DNA of 48,457 nt from Ilumatobacteraceae bacterium (GTDB taxonomy: Bacteria > Actinomycetota > Acidimicrobiia > Acidimicrobiales > Ilumatobacteraceae). The translations under genes and the position numbers were made by a program. Under the pieces are notes generated by a model. The model was not told the origin of the DNA and made no database searches. It saw nothing but the letters and a program-made list of their open reading frames with translations. This document shows positions 8,090 to 18,031 of this stretch, piece by piece. The stretch spans positions 24,369 through 72,825 of the forward strand of contig JAFMNE010000006.1 of the NCBI GenBank assembly GCA_017859395.1, read 5' to 3'. Numbering within the stretch: the stretch's first letter is position 1; every line of letters begins with the position of its first letter.

Positions 8090-9634
8090 TCACGAGGTGA
8101 TGTTGCGGTACCACGCAATCGTCGCGGCCGTCGCGGCATCGGTGGCCGGATCGATTGGGCGTTGACCGGCCACATCGGGCCCGAGCGATCCGGCGAGTTC
8201 TTTGCCAAGTTCAACGCCGAACTGATCGAAGCTGTTGATACCCCACCAGGCTCCCTGGACGAACACGCTCCACTCGTGGAACGCGATGAGTTGCCCGAGG
8301 GTGGACGGCGTGAGTTCGGTCAGCGTCACCAGCGTGCAGGGTCGATTGCCGGGCATCGAGCGATGCGGCTCACCGGGGCTCTCACGGCCCTGCACCAGCG
8401 CCGCAGCCTGAGCAAACATATTGGCCATCAACAGGTGGTGTTGTTCGTCCTCACCATGGGTGGGGGTGGCCACACCGATGAAGTCCACCGGAATCACATC
8501 GGTTCCCTGATGCAACAACTGGAAGAAGGCGTGCTGGGCATTCGTGCCAGCTTCTCCCCAGATGACCGGGCCCGTCGGCCCGACGACCGGCATTCCATCG
8601 CTGCGCACAGACTTGCCGTTCGACTCCATGTCCAACTGCTGCAGATATGCCGGGAATCGACGCAGCGCATGGCTGTAGGGCACAACAGCACGGGTCGGCC
8701 GTGCGAGCACCTCGCGGTGCATCACGGCGACCATTGCAGCCAGCACGATCATGTTGTCGCCCACCCCATCAGAGCCCACGGTGGCCGCCATGTAGTCATC
8801 CACCAGGCGCGCACCGGCAAGGAATTCGTCGAACGCGTCGGGCCCGATGGCGATCATCGGGGTGATACCCACCGCGGACCACACCGAATACCGGCCGCCG
8901 ACCCAATCCCAGAATCCCAGAGTGGCCTCGGGCGCGATACCGAATTCGGCGACGCGATCCGTGGCTGTGGACACGGCGACGAAGTGGTCGGCCACCGCCT
9001 CGGACCCCAATGCATCGATGATCCAGTTGCGGGCAACCCGCGCATTGGTGAGGGTCTCCTGGGTGGTGAACGTTTTGGATACCACCACCACCACGGTGGC
9101 GGCAGGGTCAAGCCCCGCCAAGGTCGACACGATGTCGGCCGGGTCCACATTCGATACGAAATGGGTGCGAATTCGTGGGTGCCCCACACCCGCGAGTGCC
9201 TGCGTGACCATGGCCGGGCCAAGGTCCGATCCACCGATACCGATGTTCACGACATCGGTGATCGTCGTATCCGCACGGATGCGCTCGGCCACGGCGCGAC
9301 AGCGAGCGAGCTCGGCATGTACCGCAGGAACCACGTTGACACCGTCGACGGTCATCACCGCTGAACTGGGCGCGCGCAGTGCCGGGTGCGTTACTGCGCG
9401 TGCTTCGGTGTTGTTCACCTGCTCGCCAGTCCAGAGCCGGGTGAAATGGCCGCCCACACCTGCGGTCGCAGCCGCGGCGAGCAGATCACATGCGGTGTCA
9501 ACCGTGATCGGTTGACGTGACAGGTCGACGCGTAGGTCGCCAATCTGGGCAACCAGTGCGTCGACCCGTGCCGGGTCGCGCACCAACTCCCGCAACGGCT
9601 CGGACGCGGGCGACACATCAAGAACTCGTCTCAC
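8090..9634 (-). CDS. pgi: Glucose-6-phosphate isomerase
   Basis: A 514-residue enzyme interconverting glucose-6-phosphate and fructose-6-phosphate. Seen are SNVDPADI, the phosphate-binding SKTFTTQET, ESNGKS, the PGI signature WGEAGTNAQHAFFQLLHQG with catalytic residues, and the C-terminal DQFGVELGKELA with the catalytic Lys. The frame is open to a GTG at 9658, but TAGTGT lies 7 nt upstream of the GTG at 9634, which would be the first codon of a leaderless message, so 9634 is preferred. The gene diverges from the RarD-like permease. Confidence 0.95.
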   Translation of the reverse strand: MRRVLDVSPASEPLRELVRDPARVDALVAQIGDLRVDLSRQPITVDTACDLLAAAATAGVGGHFTRLWTGEQVNNTEARAVTHPALRAPSSAVMTVDGVNVVPAVHAELARCRAVAERIRADTTITDVVNIGIGGSDLGPAMVTQALAGVGHPRIRTHFVSNVDPADIVSTLAGLDPAATVVVVVSKTFTTQETLTNARVARNWIIDALGSEAVADHFVAVSTATDRVAEFGIAPEATLGFWDWVGGRYSVWSAVGITPMIAIGPDAFDEFLAGARLVDDYMAATVGSDGVGDNMIVLAAMVAVMHREVLARPTRAVVPYSHALRRFPAYLQQLDMESNGKSVRSDGMPVVGPTGPVIWGEAGTNAQHAFFQLLHQGTDVIPVDFIGVATPTHGEDEQHHLLMANMFAQAAALVQGRESPGEPHRSMPGNRPCTLVTLTELTPSTLGQLIAFHEWSVFVQGAWWGINSFDQFGVELGKELAGSLGPDVAGQRPIDPATDAATAATIAWYRNITS

Positions 9635-9641
9635 TGCGTCG

Positions 9642-9647
9642 ACACTA
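9642..9647 (-). promoter_or_regulatory. -10 box of pgi (leaderless)
   Basis: TAGTGT on the minus strand, 7 nt before GTG 9634. The 12-mer TAGTGTCGACGC (9647-9636) recurs exactly on the other strand before the divergent permease gene. Confidence 0.4.
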
Positions 9648-9718
9648 ACCACCGGCACTGCGACGCTGTGGCCGCATACCCGACGGCTCGATCAACGGCC
9701 GATGGGGCGTCACGGACG

Positions 9719-9724
9719 TAGTGT
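9719..9724 (+). promoter_or_regulatory. -10 box of the RarD-like gene (leaderless)
   Basis: TAGTGT ends 6 nt before the GTG start at 9731, in the same TAGTGTCGACGC context as the pgi box. Confidence 0.4.
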
Positions 9725-9730
9725 CGACGC

Positions 9731-10618
9731 GTGGATCGTGAACTCGGGGCCGGCGTGCGCTCGGCTGTGGCCTCGTTTTTGTTGTGGGGTGGTTTCACGG
9801 CCTACTGGAAACTTCTGTCGGACCTGCCGGCCATCGAGTTGGTCGGATGGCGCGTGGCGATGGCCTGTGCCGCGTTATGGGCGGCGCAGATGATGCGGCG
9901 GCGGCGCCATGTGATGATCGCCACGCTGCGCGACCCGGGTGTGCGCCGACATCTCGCTATCGCGGCTGTGCTGCTGGCGGTGAACTGGTCCACGTATGTG
10001 ATCGCAGTCACCGGTGGCCGCGTGCTCGAAACCGCCCTCGGCTACTTCTTGTCACCGCTGCTCACCGTCGCCATCGGCGTCGTTGCTCTTGGCGAACACC
10101 TCGATGCTGCCCGCCGAGCCGCCATGCTGCTCGCAGGAACCGCCATCATCATCATGACGGTGTCGTACGGCCGTCTCCCGTGGGTCGCCGTGCTGTTGGC
10201 CGGCAGTTGGTCGTTCTACGGTTGGGTCAAGCGGCGGGTCCCGCTGAACCCGGTGGAGTCACTCACCGGCGAAGTCACCATTCTGGCGCCAGTCGCGTTG
10301 GCCGTTGTCGCCATGGGAGCGGTCAATGGCGAGGGCGTCACCACCATCGCAGATGCAACGACGTGGCCATTGGTGATCGGCACCGGTGCCATCACCGCTG
10401 TGCCGTTGCTGTTGTTCGCTCACGCAGCCCAACGCGTGCCATTCACCCTGCTCGGACCACTCGGCTGGCTGATCCCCATCATCAACTTTGGGCTCGGTTG
10501 GATCGCCTACAACGAAGATCTCCCCCCAGCGCGCCTGGTCGGTTTTGCAATGGTCTGGGTTGCTCTCGTCATCGTTGCCATTGCGCAAGCACGGCCAGCA
10601 AACACCACACCCACCTGA
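9731..10618 (+). CDS. RarD/EamA-family permease
   Basis: A 295-residue integral membrane protein with about ten hydrophobic segments in two EamA halves. The RarD-type start (SFLLWGGFTAYWKLL) and ALGYFLSPLLTVAIG, followed by the GEHL motif, match the RarD branch of the drug/metabolite transporter superfamily. RarD was named from a chloramphenicol-related phenotype, but the natural substrate of this branch is uncertain. The GTG start is supported by TAGTGT 6 nt upstream. It is followed after 12 nt by the DUF305 gene, so they may be co-transcribed. Confidence 0.88.
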   Translation: MDRELGAGVRSAVASFLLWGGFTAYWKLLSDLPAIELVGWRVAMACAALWAAQMMRRRRHVMIATLRDPGVRRHLAIAAVLLAVNWSTYVIAVTGGRVLETALGYFLSPLLTVAIGVVALGEHLDAARRAAMLLAGTAIIIMTVSYGRLPWVAVLLAGSWSFYGWVKRRVPLNPVESLTGEVTILAPVALAVVAMGAVNGEGVTTIADATTWPLVIGTGAITAVPLLLFAHAAQRVPFTLLGPLGWLIPIINFGLGWIAYNEDLPPARLVGFAMVWVALVIVAIAQARPANTTPT

Positions 10619-10630
10619 CACACTGTCGGG

Positions 10631-11392
10631 GTGACTTCTTCGAGCGATGACCGCCCGACACAGCGACAGATCTCAGAGTTGTCGCTCGACCAGTTGATCA
10701 TGCTGCAAGAGGCCGACACCCCACCGGTCGCCGATCGTGGTTCTGGCGACGGAGGCGGGGGCGACAACGACGACCACGGCAGTGGCGACGATGACGGCAT
10801 CGTGTTGCCATGGTGGATGCGCCCCATCAACACGCTCGCGTTGATCATCACCGTGGCACTGATCGCGGGAATGGTGGGCTTCATGGTGGGTGACGCAGCC
10901 GCCGATCCCGATCCGAACGAGGTTGACATCGGCTTTCTCCAGGACATGCGGGGTCACCACGAACAGGCCGTACAGATGGGATTCATCTATTTGACCATTG
11001 ATGACACCGATCCCGGCTTGCGCACCATCGCGCGCTCGATCATCTTTGGCCAGGGCATCGAGATTGGGCGCATGATCCAGATGCTGCGCGATGTGGGAGC
11101 CACAGAAGCGAACGAAACCGGGGTGTCGATGACCTGGATGGGCATGTCGGCCGATGTCGACGATATGCCGGGTATGGCCACCGACGACGAGCTCCTCGAA
11201 TTGGGCAACGCCCGCGGCGTCGAGGCCGACCAGATCTTCGTCGACCTAATGACCGAGCACCATCTCGGTGGCATCGAGATGGCTGCCTACGCGGCCGAAC
11301 GAGCCAATCTCGACGAAGTCCGTGCCATGGCGGCGTCGATGGCTGCGGCCCAGCGCGGCGAAATTGCCGAGATGCTCGGCCAACTCGACTGA
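10631..11392 (+). CDS. Membrane-anchored DUF305 protein
   Basis: 253 residues: an acidic, Gly/Asp-rich cytoplasmic N-terminus, one transmembrane helix at about 68-90, and an extracytoplasmic DUF305 domain. DUF305 is a ferritin-like four-helix fold; the two His-rich repeats MRGHHEQAVQM and MTEHHLGGIEM and several Met-rich stretches (SMTWMGMS) suggest metal, perhaps copper, binding. Function in this family is not settled; metal handling is inferred. It begins with GTG 12 nt after the permease stop and is followed 5 nt later by a metallopeptidase gene. Confidence 0.85.
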   Translation: MTSSSDDRPTQRQISELSLDQLIMLQEADTPPVADRGSGDGGGGDNDDHGSGDDDGIVLPWWMRPINTLALIITVALIAGMVGFMVGDAAADPDPNEVDIGFLQDMRGHHEQAVQMGFIYLTIDDTDPGLRTIARSIIFGQGIEIGRMIQMLRDVGATEANETGVSMTWMGMSADVDDMPGMATDDELLELGNARGVEADQIFVDLMTEHHLGGIEMAAYAAERANLDEVRAMAASMAAAQRGEIAEMLGQLD

Positions 11393-11397
11393 AGGTC

Positions 11398-12927
11398 ATG
11401 GGTCGGGGCACGCCACTGGCACGGTTCATCCCCGCCCTGATCGGGGCCGTGGCCGCCGCTGCGGCGTGCGCCGCTCCCACACCGGTGCAACTCCTCACCG
11501 CCGATACTGTGCCCGCCGCCACACCGGTACCTCCAGCGACCACCGGCGCTCCCGACACCTCCGATACGTCCGCACCGGTCGATACCGCTGTGCCCGACAA
11601 TGCCGCCGACGGCGAACCCTGGCTACCCGGTGATGTCGATCTCACGCTGGAACCACCGGCGGACATCACCACCGTCGTCACCCCAGCCACATTCGACACC
11701 ACCGTGATCACCGGTGGCGGCCGCGCACCGTCACCGGGCGACGAACTCGTTGCCGCGGCAGTCGTCGATATCGAAAGGTGGCTCAACTACACCGTCACCG
11801 AGGTCTACGGCCGCGCCCACCGTCCGCTGGCTGGAGGTGTCCACGCCGTGCATCCCGATCGCCGCGATCCCACCCCCGACTGCGGCGGCGTCGCCACCGA
11901 GTATCGCGACATGCTCGACTATGTGGCTCTCTACTGCCCCGCGGACGACTTCGTCGCCTACGACGCCAGCGATATCGGGCTCCTCAGCTCGCTCAACAAC
12001 GAACGTGGCGCGATGGCCACCGCCGTCGTTATCGCCCACGAATACGGTCACGTCGTCCAAGAACGCATCGGCGTGCTCAACCGACCGTTGCCCACAATCG
12101 TTCTCGAACAACACGCCGACTGTCTTGCCGGTGCCTGGACGGGATGGGACGATCCCGCGCGCTCTCTGCTTCCGGGGCGAGATGCCGTGCTCACCGCACT
12201 GGTCGCGCTGATCGAGGTGCGCGACCCCGTCGGCATCGACCCGTACTCACCGGGCGGCCATGGCACCGCATTCGACCGAATCGGTGCCTTCACTCACGGC
12301 TACGCCGGAGGGGCTGAGGCCTGCGTTGCCCTGGTCGCAGAGCCATTGGAGGTCATGCCCAACACATTTGGTGATCTCGGCGATCTCGCAAGGGGTGGAG
12401 ATGCACCCTACGACTGCACTGGAGTGACCGACCCCGAATGTCGTCCTGCTGGACAGTTCCTCGGCGACGATCTGGATGAATTCTGGTCCCTCGCGATCGG
12501 CTCATCTGTCGACCTCGAGGTCGTCACGTCAGCTGCGCCATGTGCTGACGGTACGACCGTCGGTGTCGGAGTGACTGTGTGCCCCGACCCTGGCGAAGTA
12601 CGCATCGACGAGGCGATTCTGCGTCCCGTGTACACCACGCGCGGCGACTTCACCCTTGGCTATCTGCTCGGTCGAGCCTGGGTCGAGTTGACCATCAGCG
12701 CAACTGGCGCCGATGCTGAATGTCTGGTGGGCGCGTGGGTGGGCGACTTGACCCTGGGGCGTGGCCGCAACCCCTTGCGCGAGAGCACTGTCGTGACCTC
12801 ACCGGGCGACCTTGACGAAGCCGTCGACGTGATCATGTCGACGTCGGTCGACGGTGTGCATGCACTCGAGCGCATTGCCAGCCTGCGCCGCGGCGTACTG
12901 GGTGGCCTCGACGCCTGCAATCGCTGA
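11398..12927 (+). CDS. Secreted neutral zinc metallopeptidase
   Basis: 509 residues with an N-terminal signal segment ending in AAAAACAAP, which could be a weak lipobox with Cys24. A Pro/Thr/Ala-rich linker spans about 25-110. The catalytic HEYGH is at 214-218 and the third ligand region LEQHADCLAG at 236-245 fits the neutral zinc metallopeptidase family (YpfJ-like). The C-terminal 250 residues hold several Cys pairs and no domain I recognise. The protein is expected at the cell surface, where it cleaves unknown substrates. A GAAGG ribosome site overlaps the end of the DUF305 gene. Confidence 0.85.
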   Translation: MGRGTPLARFIPALIGAVAAAAACAAPTPVQLLTADTVPAATPVPPATTGAPDTSDTSAPVDTAVPDNAADGEPWLPGDVDLTLEPPADITTVVTPATFDTTVITGGGRAPSPGDELVAAAVVDIERWLNYTVTEVYGRAHRPLAGGVHAVHPDRRDPTPDCGGVATEYRDMLDYVALYCPADDFVAYDASDIGLLSSLNNERGAMATAVVIAHEYGHVVQERIGVLNRPLPTIVLEQHADCLAGAWTGWDDPARSLLPGRDAVLTALVALIEVRDPVGIDPYSPGGHGTAFDRIGAFTHGYAGGAEACVALVAEPLEVMPNTFGDLGDLARGGDAPYDCTGVTDPECRPAGQFLGDDLDEFWSLAIGSSVDLEVVTSAAPCADGTTVGVGVTVCPDPGEVRIDEAILRPVYTTRGDFTLGYLLGRAWVELTISATGADAECLVGAWVGDLTLGRGRNPLRESTVVTSPGDLDEAVDVIMSTSVDGVHALERIASLRRGVLGGLDACNR

Positions 12928-12953
12928 TCGACGGGGCACCCGCGTCGGCGTGA

Positions 12954-14138
12954 CTAACCCACCGGAACACTCTCCGCGACCGACGCTCCCTCCACCTCTG
13001 CGCCGACATCGACGGTTGGCACGGTGGTGGTTGTGGTGGTGGTGCTGGGAGATGTCGTTGGGGTCGTCGATGTCGTGGTGGTCGACGAGGTCGTCGTCGA
13101 CTCCGGCACCTCCGGTGCCACGGTCGTCGTCGTGGTCGACGTGGTCGTGGTCGACGTGGTGGTGGTGGATGGGTTGGGCACGCTGCCATCGAAGCTGGGC
13201 AGGCTCTCGGCGTAGGTCACGTCCTCGGGTTCGCTCACCCCATTCCACACGAGCACTCGATCGCCCTTGTCGACGAGCGTCTGGAAGTACTCCGAAATGT
13301 GCATCGGAATGCGAACACATCCATGTGATGCCGGGGACTCAGGCACATTGATCGCGCCGTGAATCGCAATACCGAAGTTGAAGTACACCGGGCTCCACAT
13401 ATCGCCGAGTGGCCCGTTGCGGATGCCGTCCACCATGCGTCGCACAGTGAATACGCCACCAGGGGTCTTGGCGTAGGCACACACGTCTCTGGTCACGGGT
13501 TCTTCGAGAAGATTTCCCTCATTGTCGGTGTCGTAGGTGACCGTTTCGCAATAGAGCGCCGGTTCACCGAATTCATCGAGTTCGCCTGAGGACACATGGG
13601 TGATCAGCACCGGATCATCGGCGTGGAACACCACCATGACCTGTTCGGGGAGGTACACCTCGATGTGGTCGCTCAACCCACCAGTGGTGCGTCGCGGCCT
13701 GATGTCGATCGGATCCTGCATCCGGTCCCACACCGCAGGGGTCACCTGCCCGGTCATCTCCGTCCGCGGCACGCCCAACACCAACTTCTCAAAGGCCCAC
13801 ACCGCCTGGATCGTCATCGTTCCGTAGATCCCATCGATCGGCCCCGGGTCGAAATCGAGATCGTGTAACCGTTGCTGGATCATCGCCACATCGTCGCCAG
13901 CGAGCCCCCGGGTGAGCGTGCGACCCAGGGGTACCTTTGGCGCTGTCGTCGTGGTCGTGGCCACAATCGTTGTCGTCGCCACCGATGTGGTGGTTCCTGC
14001 CGCGTCGCTCTCCGAACCGTCTCCACCGGCCGCCACGATGCCTACGAGTATGAGCACCGCAGCAGCTGCGACCGCGGGCATCCACCGCAGCCAGTTCGGC
14101 GGCACACGCGGTGGGGAGGAGGGGGATGTCTCGTTCAT
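12954..14138 (-). CDS. L,D-transpeptidase (YkuD) with peptidoglycan-binding domain
   Basis: 394 residues. An N-terminal membrane anchor (about 20-37) is followed by a Thr-rich linker, a PG_binding_1 domain at about 75-140, and a YkuD domain at about 155-300 with His260 and the catalytic motif SHGCVR (Cys274, Arg276). Such enzymes form 3-3 cross-links in peptidoglycan or attach proteins to it. After the catalytic domain comes a tail of about 80 residues that is largely Thr/Ser, unusual for the family and perhaps a wall-spanning spacer. It follows a glycosyltransferase gene by 18 nt and is probably co-transcribed. Confidence 0.93.
   Translation of the reverse strand: MNETSPSSPPRVPPNWLRWMPAVAAAAVLILVGIVAAGGDGSESDAAGTTTSVATTTIVATTTTTAPKVPLGRTLTRGLAGDDVAMIQQRLHDLDFDPGPIDGIYGTMTIQAVWAFEKLVLGVPRTEMTGQVTPAVWDRMQDPIDIRPRRTTGGLSDHIEVYLPEQVMVVFHADDPVLITHVSSGELDEFGEPALYCETVTYDTDNEGNLLEEPVTRDVCAYAKTPGGVFTVRRMVDGIRNGPLGDMWSPVYFNFGIAIHGAINVPESPASHGCVRIPMHISEYFQTLVDKGDRVLVWNGVSEPEDVTYAESLPSFDGSVPNPSTTTTSTTTTSTTTTTVAPEVPESTTTSSTTTTSTTPTTSPSTTTTTTTVPTVDVGAEVEGASVAESVPVG
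13000..13175. repeat. Low-complexity Thr-codon repeat
   Basis: Alternating gtcgtggtggtcgac-like units encode the Thr-rich C-terminal tail of the L,D-transpeptidase. This is coding microsatellite-like DNA; there are no spacers, so it is not CRISPR. Confidence 0.6.
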
Positions 14139-14156
14139 GGCGCGACCGCTGTCAGG

Positions 14157-14987
14157 CTATCGGTCGCCTGGGCCCCCGTCCGATCGGGCGCCGGCCACCG
14201 GACGCACCCCCACCAGGTCACGCCGCAAGGTCCACATCTCGCGCAGGATTGTGACGATCACTCCGGGCGACGACAGCGTGGACACGCCGCGGGTCCGTGG
14301 GAAGTAGTCAACCCCCATCTGCACAATCTCGAATCCACTGCGTTTGGCACGGATCATCAACTCGGCATCGATGAACGACCCTTCACTGCGCAAGTCCACC
14401 GTGTCGAGCACGCGGCGTCGCACCAATTTGCACGCAAAGTTGATGTCGCGAAGTCGGACGCCGAACACCGCTTTGACCAGCGCGTTGTACACGAAGGTGT
14501 ACAACGCGCGCAGCGCCCCCTCACCTGTGCGGTCGAAGCGGTACGCGCTCACTATGTCGGCGTCGTAGTCGCGCATCAGCCGCACAATGCGCGGAAGTTC
14601 GGCAATGTCGAAGGGCAGGTCCGCATCGGTGTAGAGCACCACATCGCCACGCGCGGCGGCGAAACCCGAGCGCATCGAACCGCCCAATTTTCTGTTCACC
14701 GGGTGATGGATGACACGGACCCGCGGGTCGGCAGCAGCAATCTGGTCAGCGATCGCGCCGGTGGCATCATCTGATGCATCGTCGATGACGATCAATTCGT
14801 AATCGGTGATATCGCCCCGTTCCACGAGAGCATCACAGGCACGACGGCCGTAATCGAGCGCTCGCTCGATGTACTCCTCCTCGTTCCACATTGGGTAGAA
14901 CACCGAGAGCACGCCGAACGACTCGGTGGGGGGGTTCGGCACTGCCACAGTCTCGGACTCGACGACGTCGCCCACGCGGTCCTCCAT
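14157..14987 (-). CDS. Family 2 glycosyltransferase (polyprenyl-phosphate sugar synthase-like)
   Basis: A 276-residue GT-A glycosyltransferase. The nucleotide-sugar motifs DDASDDATG and YTDADLPFD (DxD) and the LGGSMRSGFAAARGD segment match the DPM1/polyprenyl-phosphate glycosyltransferase group, which charges lipid carriers for cell-wall or glycan assembly. No C-terminal transmembrane domain is seen. The frame is open to 15593, but the extra 200 residues are antisense to the membrane-protein gene. ATG 14987 has TAGCCT 7 nt upstream and is preferred. The sugar and acceptor are unknown; adjacency to the L,D-transpeptidase suggests envelope work. Confidence 0.85.
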   Translation of the reverse strand: MEDRVGDVVESETVAVPNPPTESFGVLSVFYPMWNEEEYIERALDYGRRACDALVERGDITDYELIVIDDASDDATGAIADQIAAADPRVRVIHHPVNRKLGGSMRSGFAAARGDVVLYTDADLPFDIAELPRIVRLMRDYDADIVSAYRFDRTGEGALRALYTFVYNALVKAVFGVRLRDINFACKLVRRRVLDTVDLRSEGSFIDAELMIRAKRSGFEIVQMGVDYFPRTRGVSTLSSPGVIVTILREMWTLRRDLVGVRPVAGARSDGGPGDR

Positions 14988-14994
14988 CGCCCGG

Positions 14995-15000
14995 AGGCTA
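14995..15000 (-). promoter_or_regulatory. -10 box of the glycosyltransferase gene (leaderless)
   Basis: TAGCCT on the minus strand lies 7 nt before ATG 14987. Confidence 0.35.
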
Positions 15001-15077
15001 ACCAACCAACGCACCGTGTGCTGAGCGGGCCCACACGCCACGCCGCCGCCCGCACTATGCACACCCGAGCACCGACG

Positions 15078-15083
15078 TAGCCT
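15078..15083 (+). promoter_or_regulatory. -10 box of the small membrane protein gene (leaderless)
   Basis: TAGCCT ends 6 nt before ATG 15090, and no ribosome site is present. Confidence 0.35.
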
Positions 15084-15089
15084 TATTGC

Positions 15090-16851
<1,762 letters not shown>

Positions 16852-16882
16852 CACGCTGCGCGCGCCGATTCACCTAGCGGGA

Positions 16883-17983
16883 TCAGTTGGCCCTACCAGC
16901 GCAACGCGCTTGGGTGATCGCTGCCACGAGACGCGCCCGGTCCGCCATGGTGTCGACCTCAACGAATTCGTGGTCGGCATGGGCGCCTCCGCCCACAGCC
17001 CCAAGGCCGTCGAGTGTGGGCACCCCGACCGCTGCCGTGAAATTGCCGTCGCTGCCACCACCCACCGCGACACCGGCAATGTTTGGGTCATGAGCGACCG
17101 CGAGTGGGAATAGCTCCACCGAGGCCGACTCGGGCATGGGCGGTCGCCCAATCGCTCCCTCCACCGAGATGACGGCTGCAGGGTCGATGGCGCTCAACGC
17201 GGCCATGGCCTCCTCGATCCGGATGCGTTCGGCATCGGAGGTCACGCGCACGTCGACGCGAACGCGTGTCATCGCCGGCACGACGTTGTCGGCAGTGCCA
17301 CCCTCGACCACGGTCGGTGTGACGGTCGTGCCGGCATCAGGTCGCGCGAGTGCGGCAATGGCCAACACCTGGTGGGCGGCTTCGACTAGCGAGTTGACAC
17401 CACGGTGGGGTTCGAGCCCGGCGTGCGCGGCCCGACCGGTGACCGTGAGCGTGAAGGTACCTGTGCCTTTGCGGCCTGTCTTCAATGCTCCGCCGTCAGC
17501 ACTTGGCTCGAGCACGAGAACAGCACCGCAGGCAAGCGCACGTTCTTCGAGAAGGGCCCGCGAGGTACGCGAGCCCACTTCCTCATCGCAGGTGAACAAC
17601 ATCTCCACCGGTGCGTCGGCGCCCAAGGATGCCACTGCATGAATGGCCTGCACAATGCCGGCCGCCATATCGAATACCCCGGGACCTGTCGCGCGACCAT
17701 CGGCGACACGGAATGGGCGCTCGGCCAAGGTGCCGAGCGGAAAGACAGTGTCGTGGTGTCCAAGAATCAATACATGTGCTGGGGTGGTACCACACCAGTG
17801 AACATGCGGGCCCGACGGGCCGCCGATAATGTCCGCGGCACGACCGGTACGACGGGTGATGAGATCGGCGAGCACGTCTGCTGAGGCGCGCAGAGCCTCC
17901 GGGTCGCTCGATGGCGACTCCACTTCAACGAGAGTGCGCAAATCCTCGATCATCACCGCCGGGTCGAACAACATGTCGTTCAC
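16883..17983 (-). CDS. M20 family metallopeptidase (glutamate carboxypeptidase-like)
   Basis: A 366-residue di-zinc exopeptidase. Metal and catalytic residues are visible: His76-x-Asp78 (GHHDTVFP), bridging Asp105 (GPGVFDMAAG), catalytic Glu134 with ligand Glu135 (CDEEVGS), and a C-terminal His in GGGAHADHEFV. An insert dimerisation domain lies between about 175 and 285. The pattern resembles carboxypeptidase G2, which removes C-terminal glutamate, but the M20 family also includes amidases and dipeptidases. The GTG start at 17983 has TAGCGT 7 nt upstream. Confidence 0.88.
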   Translation of the reverse strand: MNDMLFDPAVMIEDLRTLVEVESPSSDPEALRASADVLADLITRRTGRAADIIGGPSGPHVHWCGTTPAHVLILGHHDTVFPLGTLAERPFRVADGRATGPGVFDMAAGIVQAIHAVASLGADAPVEMLFTCDEEVGSRTSRALLEERALACGAVLVLEPSADGGALKTGRKGTGTFTLTVTGRAAHAGLEPHRGVNSLVEAAHQVLAIAALARPDAGTTVTPTVVEGGTADNVVPAMTRVRVDVRVTSDAERIRIEEAMAALSAIDPAAVISVEGAIGRPPMPESASVELFPLAVAHDPNIAGVAVGGGSDGNFTAAVGVPTLDGLGAVGGGAHADHEFVEVDTMADRARLVAAITQARCAGRAN

Positions 17984-17990
17984 CTCCGCG

Positions 17991-17996
17991 ACGCTA
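17991..17996 (-). promoter_or_regulatory. -10 box of the M20 peptidase gene (leaderless)
   Basis: TAGCGT on the minus strand lies 7 nt before GTG 17983, in the gap after the kinase gene. Confidence 0.4.
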
Positions 17997-18031
17997 CCCA
18001 GACGATGTCGACACGCTCGCCACGAGCCACA

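Noticed and set aside
13000-13175. Repeated gtcgtggtggtcgac units resembling a short CRISPR or regulatory repeat
   Set aside because: The units are contiguous without spacers and encode the Thr-rich tail of the L,D-transpeptidase.
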